Shown: in pieces, positions 58,234 through 64,000 of the stretch
Position numbering within the stretch: position 1 is the first letter of the stretch
How the letters are laid out: every line of letters begins with the position of its first letter
Assembly (NCBI RefSeq): GCF_003581425.1
Contig: NZ_QXTG01000002.1
Span: 1,302,001 to 1,366,000, forward strand
DNA length: 64,000 nt
Reading direction: 5' to 3'
From: Amnibacterium setariae
GTDB lineage: Bacteria > Actinomycetota > Actinomycetes > Actinomycetales > Microbacteriaceae
Notes under the pieces: model-generated
The model's input: the letters and a program-made list of their open reading frames with translations, nothing else
What the model was told of the DNA's origin: nothing
Database searches by the model: none
Made by a program: the position numbers and the translations under genes

Positions 58234-59301
58234 ATGGACACCACAGCGCTCCTCTCGCAGCAGGTCGACGGACCCCTCGTGCCGACCACGATCCACCGGC
58301 GGGATCTGCGCCCCGACGACCTCGACGTCGTCGTGAGGTACTGCGGCGTCTGCCACTCCGATCTGCACGCTCTGCACACTCCGCCCGAGCAGGGCGGGAC
58401 ATTCCCGCTCGTGCCCGGGCACGAGTTCGTCGGCGAGGTCGTCGCCGTCGGCGAAGCGGTGATCGAGTTCCGCCCGGGCGACTCAGTGGCCGTGGGCAAC
58501 ATCGTCGACTCGTGCGGAGAGTGCCGGATGTGCCTCGCGGGGCAGGAGAACTTCTGCGAGCAGTTCCCGACCCTCACCTACGGCGGCCGGGACCGGCATG
58601 ACGGCACCATCACGCAGGGCGCGTACGCGAACCGCTACATCGTGCGCGACCGCTTCGCGTACCACCTCCCGGCGTCCCTCGACCCGGCAGGCGTCGCGCC
58701 GCTGATGTGCGCCGGCATCACGGTCTGGGAGCCGCTGCGCGCAGCCGGCGTCGGGCCTGGCACCCGGCTCGGCGTGGTCGGGCTCGGCGGCCTCGGTCAC
58801 CTCGCAGTCCGGTTCGGCGCCGCTCTCGGCGCCACAGTCACGGTCTTCACCACCTCGTCCGCGAAGAGCGACGACGCACGCGCACTGGGTGCCTCCGCCG
58901 TCGTCGTGTCCACGGATGCCACCGCGATGCAAGGGCAACGCGGGAACCTCGACGTCATCCTCGACACCGTCGCGGTCGAGCACGATCTGGCGCCCTACCT
59001 CCACGCGCTGGATCTCGACGGGACGCTCTTCTCCATCGGGTACCTGGGCCCGGTGACCGTGCAGACCACGGACCTGCTCGTCGGCAGGAAGCGCCTCGCC
59101 TCCGCCGGCAGCGGAGGCCGCCAGCACACCCAGGAGATGCTCGACTTCTGCGCGCGCCACGGCCTCATCGCAGACGTCGAAGTGCTGCCCTCCTCCAGCA
59201 TCGCCACAGCGTTGGACCGCCTGGCGAGCAACGACGTCCGCTACCGCTTCGTCCTCGACCTCAACGACCTCAGGTCCGCCGGCACGGACGAGCACCGATG
59301 A
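58234..59301 (+). CDS. zinc-dependent alcohol dehydrogenase (YahK/cinnamyl-type MDR)
   Basis: This 355-residue medium-chain dehydrogenase has catalytic zinc ligands Cys37 (CGVCHSD) and His63 (PGHEF), with Cys in APLMCAGITVW expected as the third. The structural zinc cluster is Cys94, Cys97, Cys100 and Cys108 (CGECRMCLAGQENFC). The NAD(P) loop is GLGGLGHLAV. The pattern fits YahK/AdhC-like NADPH-dependent aldehyde reductases. Its stop overlaps the Ddn-like gene (ATGA). With the divergent TetR it forms an aldehyde- or alcohol-responsive unit. Confidence 0.9.
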   Translation: MDTTALLSQQVDGPLVPTTIHRRDLRPDDLDVVVRYCGVCHSDLHALHTPPEQGGTFPLVPGHEFVGEVVAVGEAVIEFRPGDSVAVGNIVDSCGECRMCLAGQENFCEQFPTLTYGGRDRHDGTITQGAYANRYIVRDRFAYHLPASLDPAGVAPLMCAGITVWEPLRAAGVGPGTRLGVVGLGGLGHLAVRFGAALGATVTVFTTSSAKSDDARALGASAVVVSTDATAMQGQRGNLDVILDTVAVEHDLAPYLHALDLDGTLFSIGYLGPVTVQTTDLLVGRKRLASAGSGGRQHTQEMLDFCARHGLIADVEVLPSSSIATALDRLASNDVRYRFVLDLNDLRSAGTDEHR

Positions 59302-59741
59302 TCCGAGACGACGAGCACGACCACCCCCTCCTGCCGCCCGAGGTGCTGCGCGCGCTCGACATCGACCGGCATTCGACTGCGTGGCAGCGGACCGTGGACA
59401 TCACCACGACCGGCGCGAGAACCGGACGCCCTCGCCGGATCGAGATCTGGTTCCACAAGATCGAGGGCCGCTGGTACCTCAGCAGCACCCCGGCGCGGCG
59501 GTCGTGGTACGCGAACCTCCTCGCGCACCCTCGTTTCGTGTTCCACCTCAAGCACGGGATCCGCGCCGACCTGCCCGCCATCGCCGTTCCCGTGCCGGAT
59601 CCAACGGAGCGCCGGCGGATCTTCCAGCACATCGTGGACGACTTCAATCAACCTCACGATCCCGCTCGGGTCGGCCGCGCCCAGCACGTGGAGGACTGGC
59701 TTGCGGCCAGCCCGCTGCTCGAGATCCGTTTCGCCGCCTGA
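59298..59741 (+). CDS. Ddn-like F420-type nitroreductase-family protein
   Basis: This 147-residue protein resembles the deazaflavin-dependent nitroreductase (Ddn) family of the split-barrel fold: TVDITTTGARTGRPRRIEIW near residue 40, then RWYLSSTPARRSWYANLLAH. The usual partner is cofactor F420, present in many actinomycetes. The short length and the 'GARTGxxRxxxIW' core fit. It is coupled to the ADH by a four-base overlap and should reduce an enone, quinone or nitro compound. F420 use is an inference from family. Confidence 0.78.
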   Translation: MIRDDEHDHPLLPPEVLRALDIDRHSTAWQRTVDITTTGARTGRPRRIEIWFHKIEGRWYLSSTPARRSWYANLLAHPRFVFHLKHGIRADLPAIAVPVPDPTERRRIFQHIVDDFNQPHDPARVGRAQHVEDWLAASPLLEIRFAA

Positions 59742-59779
59742 CGCAGCACGCACCCAGACAGGTCGCGAGCGAGCTACCG

Positions 59780-59811
59780 ATGTCTCAGATACCTGCTCGC
59801 GAGACGCGCTT
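59780..59811 (+). repeat. 24-base repeat locus B
   Basis: A partial unit, TGTCTCAGATACCTGCTCG, joins a CGAGACGCGCTT unit at 59800. It lies after the Ddn-like gene and before the interrupted lipoprotein gene, in no coding context. Confidence 0.55.
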
Positions 59812-59869
59812 GATGCTGCGACCACATCGCGTCCATTTGGGCGATGCTGTGCCAGTGTCTCGCGTGCGG

Positions 59870-60340
59870 ATGCCTCACGGTCGTGTTCTTCGTCCAGGGT
59901 TGTTGGTCGCGGTGGCCTTCGTTGCGGTGGCAGGTCTGAGCGGCTGCGCAGACTCAACGACGACCGACGCCCGCTACGACGCTTGGTACGACCAAATCTA
60001 GACCGTGTTCCGCGACCCGGACGGAGTCAGCGGCGGCGGCGGCGTCGAGCCAGGGACCGTGCACCTCGGGATGATGCAGCCCGGGAAGTGGACGGTGTAC
60101 GCCGTCTGCAACAACATCGACCTACTCCACCTCCAGATCCGCAGCGCCGGCAAGACACAGGCCGAGACCGATATCCCCTGCGGCGTGACCATTGCCATCC
60201 CGGTCACGGTGACCGCGGCAGGAGCACGGGACTTCGCGATAGCGACGAGCTACCCCAAGGGCGCTGATGGCCCCGCTTGGTGGAGCGCCCAGGTGAACAG
60301 CACCACGTGGCGGCAGACCCAGTCCTTCAGCTTCAAGTGA
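59870..60340 (+). pseudogene. lipoprotein gene interrupted by in-frame TAG
   Basis: A signal peptide with lipobox (GLLVAVAFVAVAGLSGC) begins a secreted lipoprotein. After 43 residues the frame meets TAG at 59999-60001, then continues without further stops to 60340 with GKWTVYAVCNNIDLLHLQIR and further strand-rich sequence. Read-through would give about 156 residues. The codon before the break is ATC and the next is ACC, so CAG or TGG could have been the original. A downstream GTG at 60005 could start the second part. I read it as a recent nonsense mutation, or possibly a natural amber. Confidence 0.6.
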
Positions 60341-60359
60341 CAGAAACTGCGGTAGCGGT

Positions 60360-60696
60360 GTCTCGAACGCTAAGGCGCGCTTGATCGAGCTGCTGCTGCA
60401 CCCGGTGGCTGACTGGGTAGGTGAGCACCCGGACCAGACCCGCCAATCAAGCGAGAAAGTGTTCACCGGGTTCTTTTGGCCGTGGATCCGTGGCTAGGCG
60501 CTCGGACTTCCAAGCGGAGCTCTGGTGCTTAGCGGGGTGATCGCGAGCGGCATCGGCTTCGAGGTGATAAGCCGAGGACTACGTCCGACGCATCCGCGCC
60601 AAGTACGCCCGAGTCGGTCGCCTAGCCTCCACCAAGGTCGACCTCTACAAACGCGCCGTGGAAGACGGGTTCCTCCCCGGACCCACCCACCCCTGA
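60360..60696 (+). pseudogene. membrane-protein gene remnant with in-frame TAG and frameshift
   Basis: The frame reads LIELLLHPVADWVGEHPDQT, then FTGFFWPWIRG, meets TAG at 60495-60497, and continues with ALGLPSGALVLSGVIASGIG. It then shifts by one base near 60570 into EDYVRRIRAKYARVGRLAST, ending at 60696. Replacing TAG with Trp (TGG) and correcting one base gives a continuous membrane-anchored protein. No start codon with a ribosome site is seen, so the 5' end is also lost. I cannot name the family. Confidence 0.5.
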
Positions 60697-60851
60697 CCAC
60701 GCGGCCAAGCTTGACCCTTCCGAGCGGACCGGGCACCGGCCCGGCCCGAACGGGCCGAGCCGGTACCTATGGGCGAACTGTCTCGAAAGGACCTACCAGA
60801 CAAGAATCCACCTCGAACCATCAAGAGTCGTCAAAGAGGGCGCTCGTCCCG

Positions 60852-60912
60852 GGACATCTCACTTCCCTGGACGCGAGACGTCCCAGTCCCCTGCCGGAGA
60901 GACACCTCGACT
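60852..60912 (+). repeat. 24-base repeat locus C (three units)
   Basis: Units begin at about 60852, 60874 and 60897, with periods of 22-23 bases here. They read GGACATCTCACTTCCCTGGA, CGAGACGTCCCAGTCCCCTG and GAGAGACACC. It lies upstream of the small membrane protein at 60948. Confidence 0.6.
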
Positions 60913-60947
60913 CTTGCGTCACCCGAATACATCTCTACATTGAGGTG

Positions 60948-61205
60948 ATGGCAGCAGAGGACCAGCAGGTGACCGACGAACTCGTGTTGAGCGACCTGCC
61001 CGGGAAGCTGGCGGTCCTCGTCTTCGCCCTCGCAACGCTCGCGCTCGGGTGGGAACTGTGGGGAGTCATCTTCGCGTTCGGCTTCTTCCCTCGGTCTCTC
61101 AATTCGAGCGACTTCATCGGCGTCGCCTTGTTCACGACCGGCTGGCTCGGGCTCCTCGCCGGCCTACTAGTGCTCCGCCACCGCCGCCGAGACGCCGCTG
61201 GCTGA
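60948..61205 (+). CDS. small two-helix membrane protein
   Basis: This 85-residue protein has a polar N-terminus (MAAEDQQVTDELVLSDLPGK) and two hydrophobic helices: LAVLVFALATLALGWELWGV and FIGVALFTTGWLGLLAGLLV. A basic tail, RHRRRDAAG, follows. Good hydrophobic pattern and length favour a real gene. The ribosome site is poor, so the transcript may be leaderless. Function unknown. Repeat loci C and D flank it. Confidence 0.6.
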   Translation: MAAEDQQVTDELVLSDLPGKLAVLVFALATLALGWELWGVIFAFGFFPRSLNSSDFIGVALFTTGWLGLLAGLLVLRHRRRDAAG

Positions 61206-61253
61206 CCCTGCTGAACCAGAGCCGTCGAGGACCTTTGGCCGTCAACCCGACGG

Positions 61254-61301
61254 CACCTCTCACATCCCTGCTCGCGAGACGCTTCGCCTGCCGTCTCGTG
61301 C
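61254..61301 (+). repeat. 24-base repeat locus D
   Basis: CACCTCTCACATCCCTGCTC, then CGAGACGCTTCGCCTGCCG and TCTCG. Two units are readable and a third is truncated. It lies between the small membrane protein and the next, oppositely oriented gene. Confidence 0.55.
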
Positions 61302-61446
61302 AACGCCCGGCGCGCTGCGCCTGGGACCAGTAGCAGCTCCGCAAGCCCCGAATCGATTTACGGGTCAGTCCCGCTAACAACGCCACCGCCTAGCAGTCCG
61401 CTGGTTGCGAAGGAGGTCGCCTTGCGCCACGGCGCTCGATTCCCAC

Positions 61447-61689
61447 TCAGTCGAGCATCTCTACTCGAAGTCCTGTCCCGGCAAGCGCTTCGACCTGGGA
61501 AAGCAGATTAGGGGCCACTTCGGCCGGCGCACCGAGAGCAAGCACTCGGATCCGGGAGGGTGGGGCGCCCACGAGGATGACCTCCGCTGCGGGCTGATAC
61601 TCGCTGAGCCAGAACCGGATCTTCTCCCACGCGTTCTCGGCGAGCTCAAGATGCCCCTGCACAGCGACCAGGTCGAAGCGGTAAGTCAC
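61447..61689 (-). CDS. small hypothetical protein
   Basis: This 80-residue protein reads MTYRFDLVAVQGHLELAENA at its start and AEVAPNLLSQVEALAGTGLR near the end. The alternating strands and helices suggest a small ferredoxin-like fold. It starts at a GTG with no clear ribosome site. I do not recognise a family. It is the only convincing frame in this stretch, on either strand. Confidence 0.5.
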   Translation of the reverse strand: MTYRFDLVAVQGHLELAENAWEKIRFWLSEYQPAAEVILVGAPPSRIRVLALGAPAEVAPNLLSQVEALAGTGLRVEMLD

Positions 61690-61870
61690 AAGCAGAGGCT
61701 AAGACGAGCGAGAGGCACCGCGAGTGGCGCGCGCTGAACGGCGCACTGCGTCTTACGGTCGAGCGCTGGGAACGGTGCTCCATGCGCGCCGAATCTCTAC
61801 CCGTGAGTTGCCACGGGCATCGGCCAAGTCGGCCCCTCGAACAAATGCCGCAGCTACTGAAGCGCGCTCG

Positions 61871-61940
61871 TGAGACGTCTCGACCCCGTGCTCGTGAGAC
61901 ATCTCATCTACCTGGCCGCGAGACGTCGCGTCACTCACGC
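61871..61940 (+). repeat. 24-base repeat locus E (three units)
   Basis: Units begin at 61871, 61895 and 61919, exactly 24 bases apart: TGAGACGTCTCGACCCCGTG, TGAGACATCTCATCTACCTG and CGAGACGTCGCG. With locus A it shows the clearest 24-base periodicity. It lies in the gap upstream of the minus-strand membrane gene at 61982. Confidence 0.7.
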
Positions 61941-61981
61941 CGTACCGGACCATCCAAGCGAGCGACGTCCCCGTCAACCGG

Positions 61982-62212
61982 TCAAAGACCGCCGCTGATA
62001 CGCGTCCAGGCGGTCTTCCCCGCCGCGCGGTCGAAGGCGACCGTGGGATCGTCAGTACCGTTCGGCGAGCCGGCTCGCTCCAGCCCATTTGGCGCAGCGT
62101 GACGCGCGCGGACGGCACGGATGACAACTCGTACTGCCACAACAATGCCGACCACGCATGCCGCGATCACAATGAGCAAGGTCACAAGCGACCAGAGAGC
62201 ACTCAAACTCAT
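61982..62212 (-). CDS. small membrane protein
   Basis: This 76-residue protein has one long hydrophobic helix (ALWSLVTLLIVIAACVVGIV), a basic border, RVVIRAVRARHAA, and a polar tail. It starts at an ATG at 62212. It is the last of three small minus-strand membrane genes in 61.9-63.2 kb. Function unknown. Confidence 0.5.
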   Translation of the reverse strand: MSLSALWSLVTLLIVIAACVVGIVVAVRVVIRAVRARHAAPNGLERAGSPNGTDDPTVAFDRAAGKTAWTRISGGL

Positions 62213-62374
62213 CTGCGCACTCTGGCACCCGAATCGGCATTGCGACAGTCCCCCGCCCAGCGAACCCGGTGAACCATTCATGAATCAGCAGAAGGTTCCC
62301 GTCGTGGCTGGCCAGCACTGCGGAGGCAGCAAGTCTCAAAGCATCAACGGGAAGCGTTTCAGCACCTGGTGGCA

Positions 62375-62418
62375 ACACGTCTCACTCCCCTACAGGCGAG
62401 ACTCCCGGCTCACTGCCG
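62375..62418 (+). repeat. 24-base repeat locus F
   Basis: ACACGTCTCACTCCCCTACA and CGAGACTCCCGGCTCACTGC form two diverged units. The second runs into the 3' end of the small gene at 62410. Confidence 0.5.
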
Positions 62419-62601
62419 ACGAGCCTGCGATGGGGTACTCGCGGTTCCAGCCCCGCCCGTCGACGGCTCCGGGCGAGCATCGCGGATCCCGGCGGCCACC
62501 CCGCGCCGTATGACCCAGTAGAGCGCGACCAGTCCACCGACGACCAGGATCACCGGTGCCACGTAGGCCATTACGACAAGGACAAAGGCTGCGCCGTGCA
62601 C
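62410..62601 (-). CDS. small membrane protein
   Basis: This 63-residue protein starts at a GTG and has one hydrophobic helix of about 28 residues (AAFVLVVMAYVAPVILVVGG, then LVALYWVIRRG). A basic, Pro- and Thr-rich tail follows. The pattern matches a single-pass membrane peptide. A repeat unit overlaps its 3' end. Function unknown. Confidence 0.45.
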   Translation of the reverse strand: MHGAAFVLVVMAYVAPVILVVGGLVALYWVIRRGVAAGIRDARPEPSTGGAGTASTPSQARRQ

Positions 62602-62690
62602 GCGCGCACCTTACGGAGGGACGTGCTTCAGAGACAGTCGGGACACCCGGACTGGCGGAGGCCGACACCCGCTGGCCATGTCCCCGCTGC

Positions 62691-62723
62691 CTGCTCGTCT
62701 CAATTGCCTGCCCGTGGGACGTG
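62691..62723 (+). repeat. 24-base repeat locus G (diverged)
   Basis: GCTCGTCTCAATTGCCTGCC then CGTGGGACGTGG. This is a degenerate unit, recognised by the CTCGTCTCA and GGGACGT blocks, just downstream of the membrane gene at 62750. Confidence 0.4.
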
Positions 62724-62749
62724 GCCGCAACAGTCGGGTCGCCTCGCCC

Positions 62750-63130
62750 TCACACGAAACCCCAACCGAGGACCCCAAGCACGACGAAGGCGACGAGTAC
62801 TCGCGATGCCACGCGCCGCGTTGCAGCGGTCTTCTCCCGGCCCCGCATCCACCGCAGGAACACCGCTGCGACCGCTACCGCGACCAAGACGAAGCCGGCT
62901 CCAATCACGAGGCGTTGCCACAGAAGCAGCCCCACCTCCGCCAGCGCCACACGGACTCCCGACCCGCAAACCAGGAGGGACAGGATCAGCGGAATGGACC
63001 TTCCCGAGATCGCGGCGTTCGGCCGGCTCCGCTCTGGGTGCGACGCGGAGTAGCGGCGCTCCCAACGCCAAGCTGCAATCGTCAGGACGACGCCCACGAT
63101 CAGGATGCAGACACCGACCACAACAGCCAC
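62750..63130 (-). CDS. membrane protein with three helices
   Basis: This 126-residue protein starts at a GTG. Three hydrophobic helices are visible: VVVGVCILIVGVVLTIAAW (about 3-21), IPLILSLLVCGSGVRVALAE with the next VGLLLWQRLVIGAGFVLVAV, and VLVAFVVLGVLGWGFV at the end. A basic loop, RWERRYSASHPERSRPNAA, follows the first. It belongs to the run of small minus-strand membrane genes. No family recognised. Confidence 0.55.
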   Translation of the reverse strand: MAVVVGVCILIVGVVLTIAAWRWERRYSASHPERSRPNAAISGRSIPLILSLLVCGSGVRVALAEVGLLLWQRLVIGAGFVLVAVAVAAVFLRWMRGREKTAATRRVASRVLVAFVVLGVLGWGFV

Positions 63131-63185
63131 CCTGCTGTCCTACCTCGGTTCACGCTGCCAACACGAACGATGCAGCAGCTCCTGA

Positions 63186-63250
63186 GCGAGTCCCAGCAAC
63201 CCGCTCCCGAGACGTCCCACTTCCCTGCTCATGAGACGTCTTCCTCGCCT
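63186..63250 (+). repeat. 24-base repeat locus H (three units)
   Basis: Units begin at 63186 (partial), 63208 and 63232: GCGAGTCCCAGCAACCCGCT, CGAGACGTCCCACTTCCCTG and TGAGACGTCTTCC. The last two are exactly 24 bases apart. It lies between the membrane gene and the alpha/beta hydrolase. Confidence 0.65.
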
Positions 63251-63305
63251 CGATAGCGAAGGCAGGGCCGGTTCGGCGCTCACGCTCGCAACGGGCGAGC
63301 CGCGC

Positions 63306-64000
63306 TCAAGCGGTGCTGTCGAGAATCAGCCTGGTCGCTTCGTGCGGTGCATCCCACTGCGGGAAATGACCACACCGATCGAACCAGTGCAGCACCGCGT
63401 CGGGGAAGAGCTCGATGGCACGCGCGGCCTGTCTCGGCACGGTCACCAGATCACGACGACCCCAACCGATCGTGACCCGGCCGGGCACCGAACCAGCCGG
63501 GGCGCCCTGCTGCTTGGGCCCCTTCGTCAGGGCGTCCATGGCAGCACCGGTCGCCGGCGAGTCGGCCAGCCCGCGCACGTCCGGCAGCACGGTCTCGCGC
63601 AAGAGCGCCCACGGCCGTGCCGACAACTGCGCAAGCAGCACGGTCCTCCCGGCAGGGTTGCTGAGCAGCGCTGGCAACACGGGTCGCAATGCTCGAACCG
63701 CAGCGATCGATGGCCGCAGCGTGGCGCCGAAGACGGCGACCTCACGGTCGCTCCAGAAGCCGCCCGGATCCAACGCCACCGTGTCACCGCCGACACCCCG
63801 CCGTGCAAGCTCGAGCACGATTCGACCGCCCATGGACTGACCGACGGTCGAGACACCGCCAAGACCCTGCTCGCGGATGAAGTCCGCGACCGAATCGGTC
63901 AAGGTGGCGATCGAGACCTCGCCGGTCAACGGTGGCGTCTCGCCGAACCCCGGCAGGTCGACAGCGATCACCTCACGGCTCTCGGCCAGTCCGTCGAGTA
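63306..64000 (-). CDS. alpha/beta hydrolase, 5' end outside the window
   Basis: At least 230 residues of an alpha/beta hydrolase are seen; the start lies beyond the right edge. VDLPGFGETPPLTG is the strand-5 region. GQSMGG carries the nucleophile Ser, the Asp is in GWGRRDLVTVP, and the His is in RCGHFPQWDAP, a complete triad. The arrangement matches the MhpC/haloperoxidase-like group that cleaves C-C or ester bonds or epoxides. Neighbours give no hint at the substrate. Confidence 0.85.
   Translation of the reverse strand, partial: LDGLAESREVIAVDLPGFGETPPLTGEVSIATLTDSVADFIREQGLGGVSTVGQSMGGRIVLELARRGVGGDTVALDPGGFWSDREVAVFGATLRPSIAAVRALRPVLPALLSNPAGRTVLLAQLSARPWALLRETVLPDVRGLADSPATGAAMDALTKGPKQQGAPAGSVPGRVTIGWGRRDLVTVPRQAARAIELFPDAVLHWFDRCGHFPQWDAPHEATRLILDSTA

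Noticed and set aside
60122-60466. Minus-strand frame across the interrupted genes
   Set aside because: It is antisense to the lipoprotein continuation and has no ribosome site or motif.
61405-61737. Plus-strand 110-codon frame
   Set aside because: It is antisense to the better-supported frame at 61447-61689, and its composition is not gene-like.
57511-63250. CRISPR array
   Set aside because: The repeated units are direct neighbours without unique spacers, they diverge from each other, and no cas gene is present.
1-64000. rRNA, tRNA, insertion sequences, integrases, prophage genes
   Set aside because: I saw no conserved tRNA arm patterns, transposase or integrase motifs on either strand. 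A dedicated tRNA search was not possible, so a tRNA could be missed.

Overview
The window is very GC-rich, and start codons are often GTG. Most gene pairs overlap by 4 bases (ATGA or GTGA), and nearly every enzyme has its own TetR, LysR, MarR or AraC regulator. An actinobacterial-type MenA, a SARP regulator and a probable F420-type (Ddn-like) protein point to an actinomycete. Microbacteriaceae or a close relative is my inference from overall style, not a proven placement. I see no rRNA, tRNA, CRISPR array, insertion sequence or phage genes.

Layout. (1) 1-12.5 kb: a compact cluster with two GT-B glycosyltransferases, a LuxR-type regulator, MenA, a SARP-NB-ARC activator, a BBE-type FAD oxidase, a SnoaL-like protein, a small acyl-CoA-dehydrogenase-like flavoprotein and two metallo-beta-lactamase-fold hydrolases. 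Their promoters carry two sets of shared motifs: TCGAC repeats with an 11-base period, as SARPs bind, and a GGTG-N4-CRCC-GATG element. No core synthase lies in the window. (2) 12.5-20.9 kb: a WYL regulator, a SnoaL-like protein, TetR with a divergent SDR, an MFS pump, a second SDR, an AMP-forming ligase, and LysR with a divergent SDR. (3) 20.9-31.1 kb: membrane proteins, a CPBP protease/histidine kinase/response regulator operon, a SUKH-type protein, small proteins including a zinc-knuckle one, an arginase-like protein with an altered metal site, a frameshifted Lrp gene and a GNAT. (4) 31.2-54.5 kb: a run of 'regulator + SDR / hydrolase / NTF2 / pump' cassettes, each with a readable palindromic operator. 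(5) 54.5-64 kb: a more degraded region with small membrane proteins, two genes interrupted by in-frame TAG, a TetR/alcohol dehydrogenase/Ddn-like operon, and an intergenic family of about 24-base repeats confined to this end.

How the genes work together. Region 1 looks like a regulated tailoring and self-protection set that acts on a small hydrophobic molecule; this is inference. Regions 2 and 4 look like locally repressed enzyme modules for taking in, oxidising, hydrolysing or exporting small carbonyl, epoxide or ester compounds. In total I count 11 SDRs, 8 TetR-family regulators and 6 alpha/beta hydrolases.

Starts were chosen from ribosome-binding sites, overlaps and family lengths. Functions are family-level unless stated otherwise.
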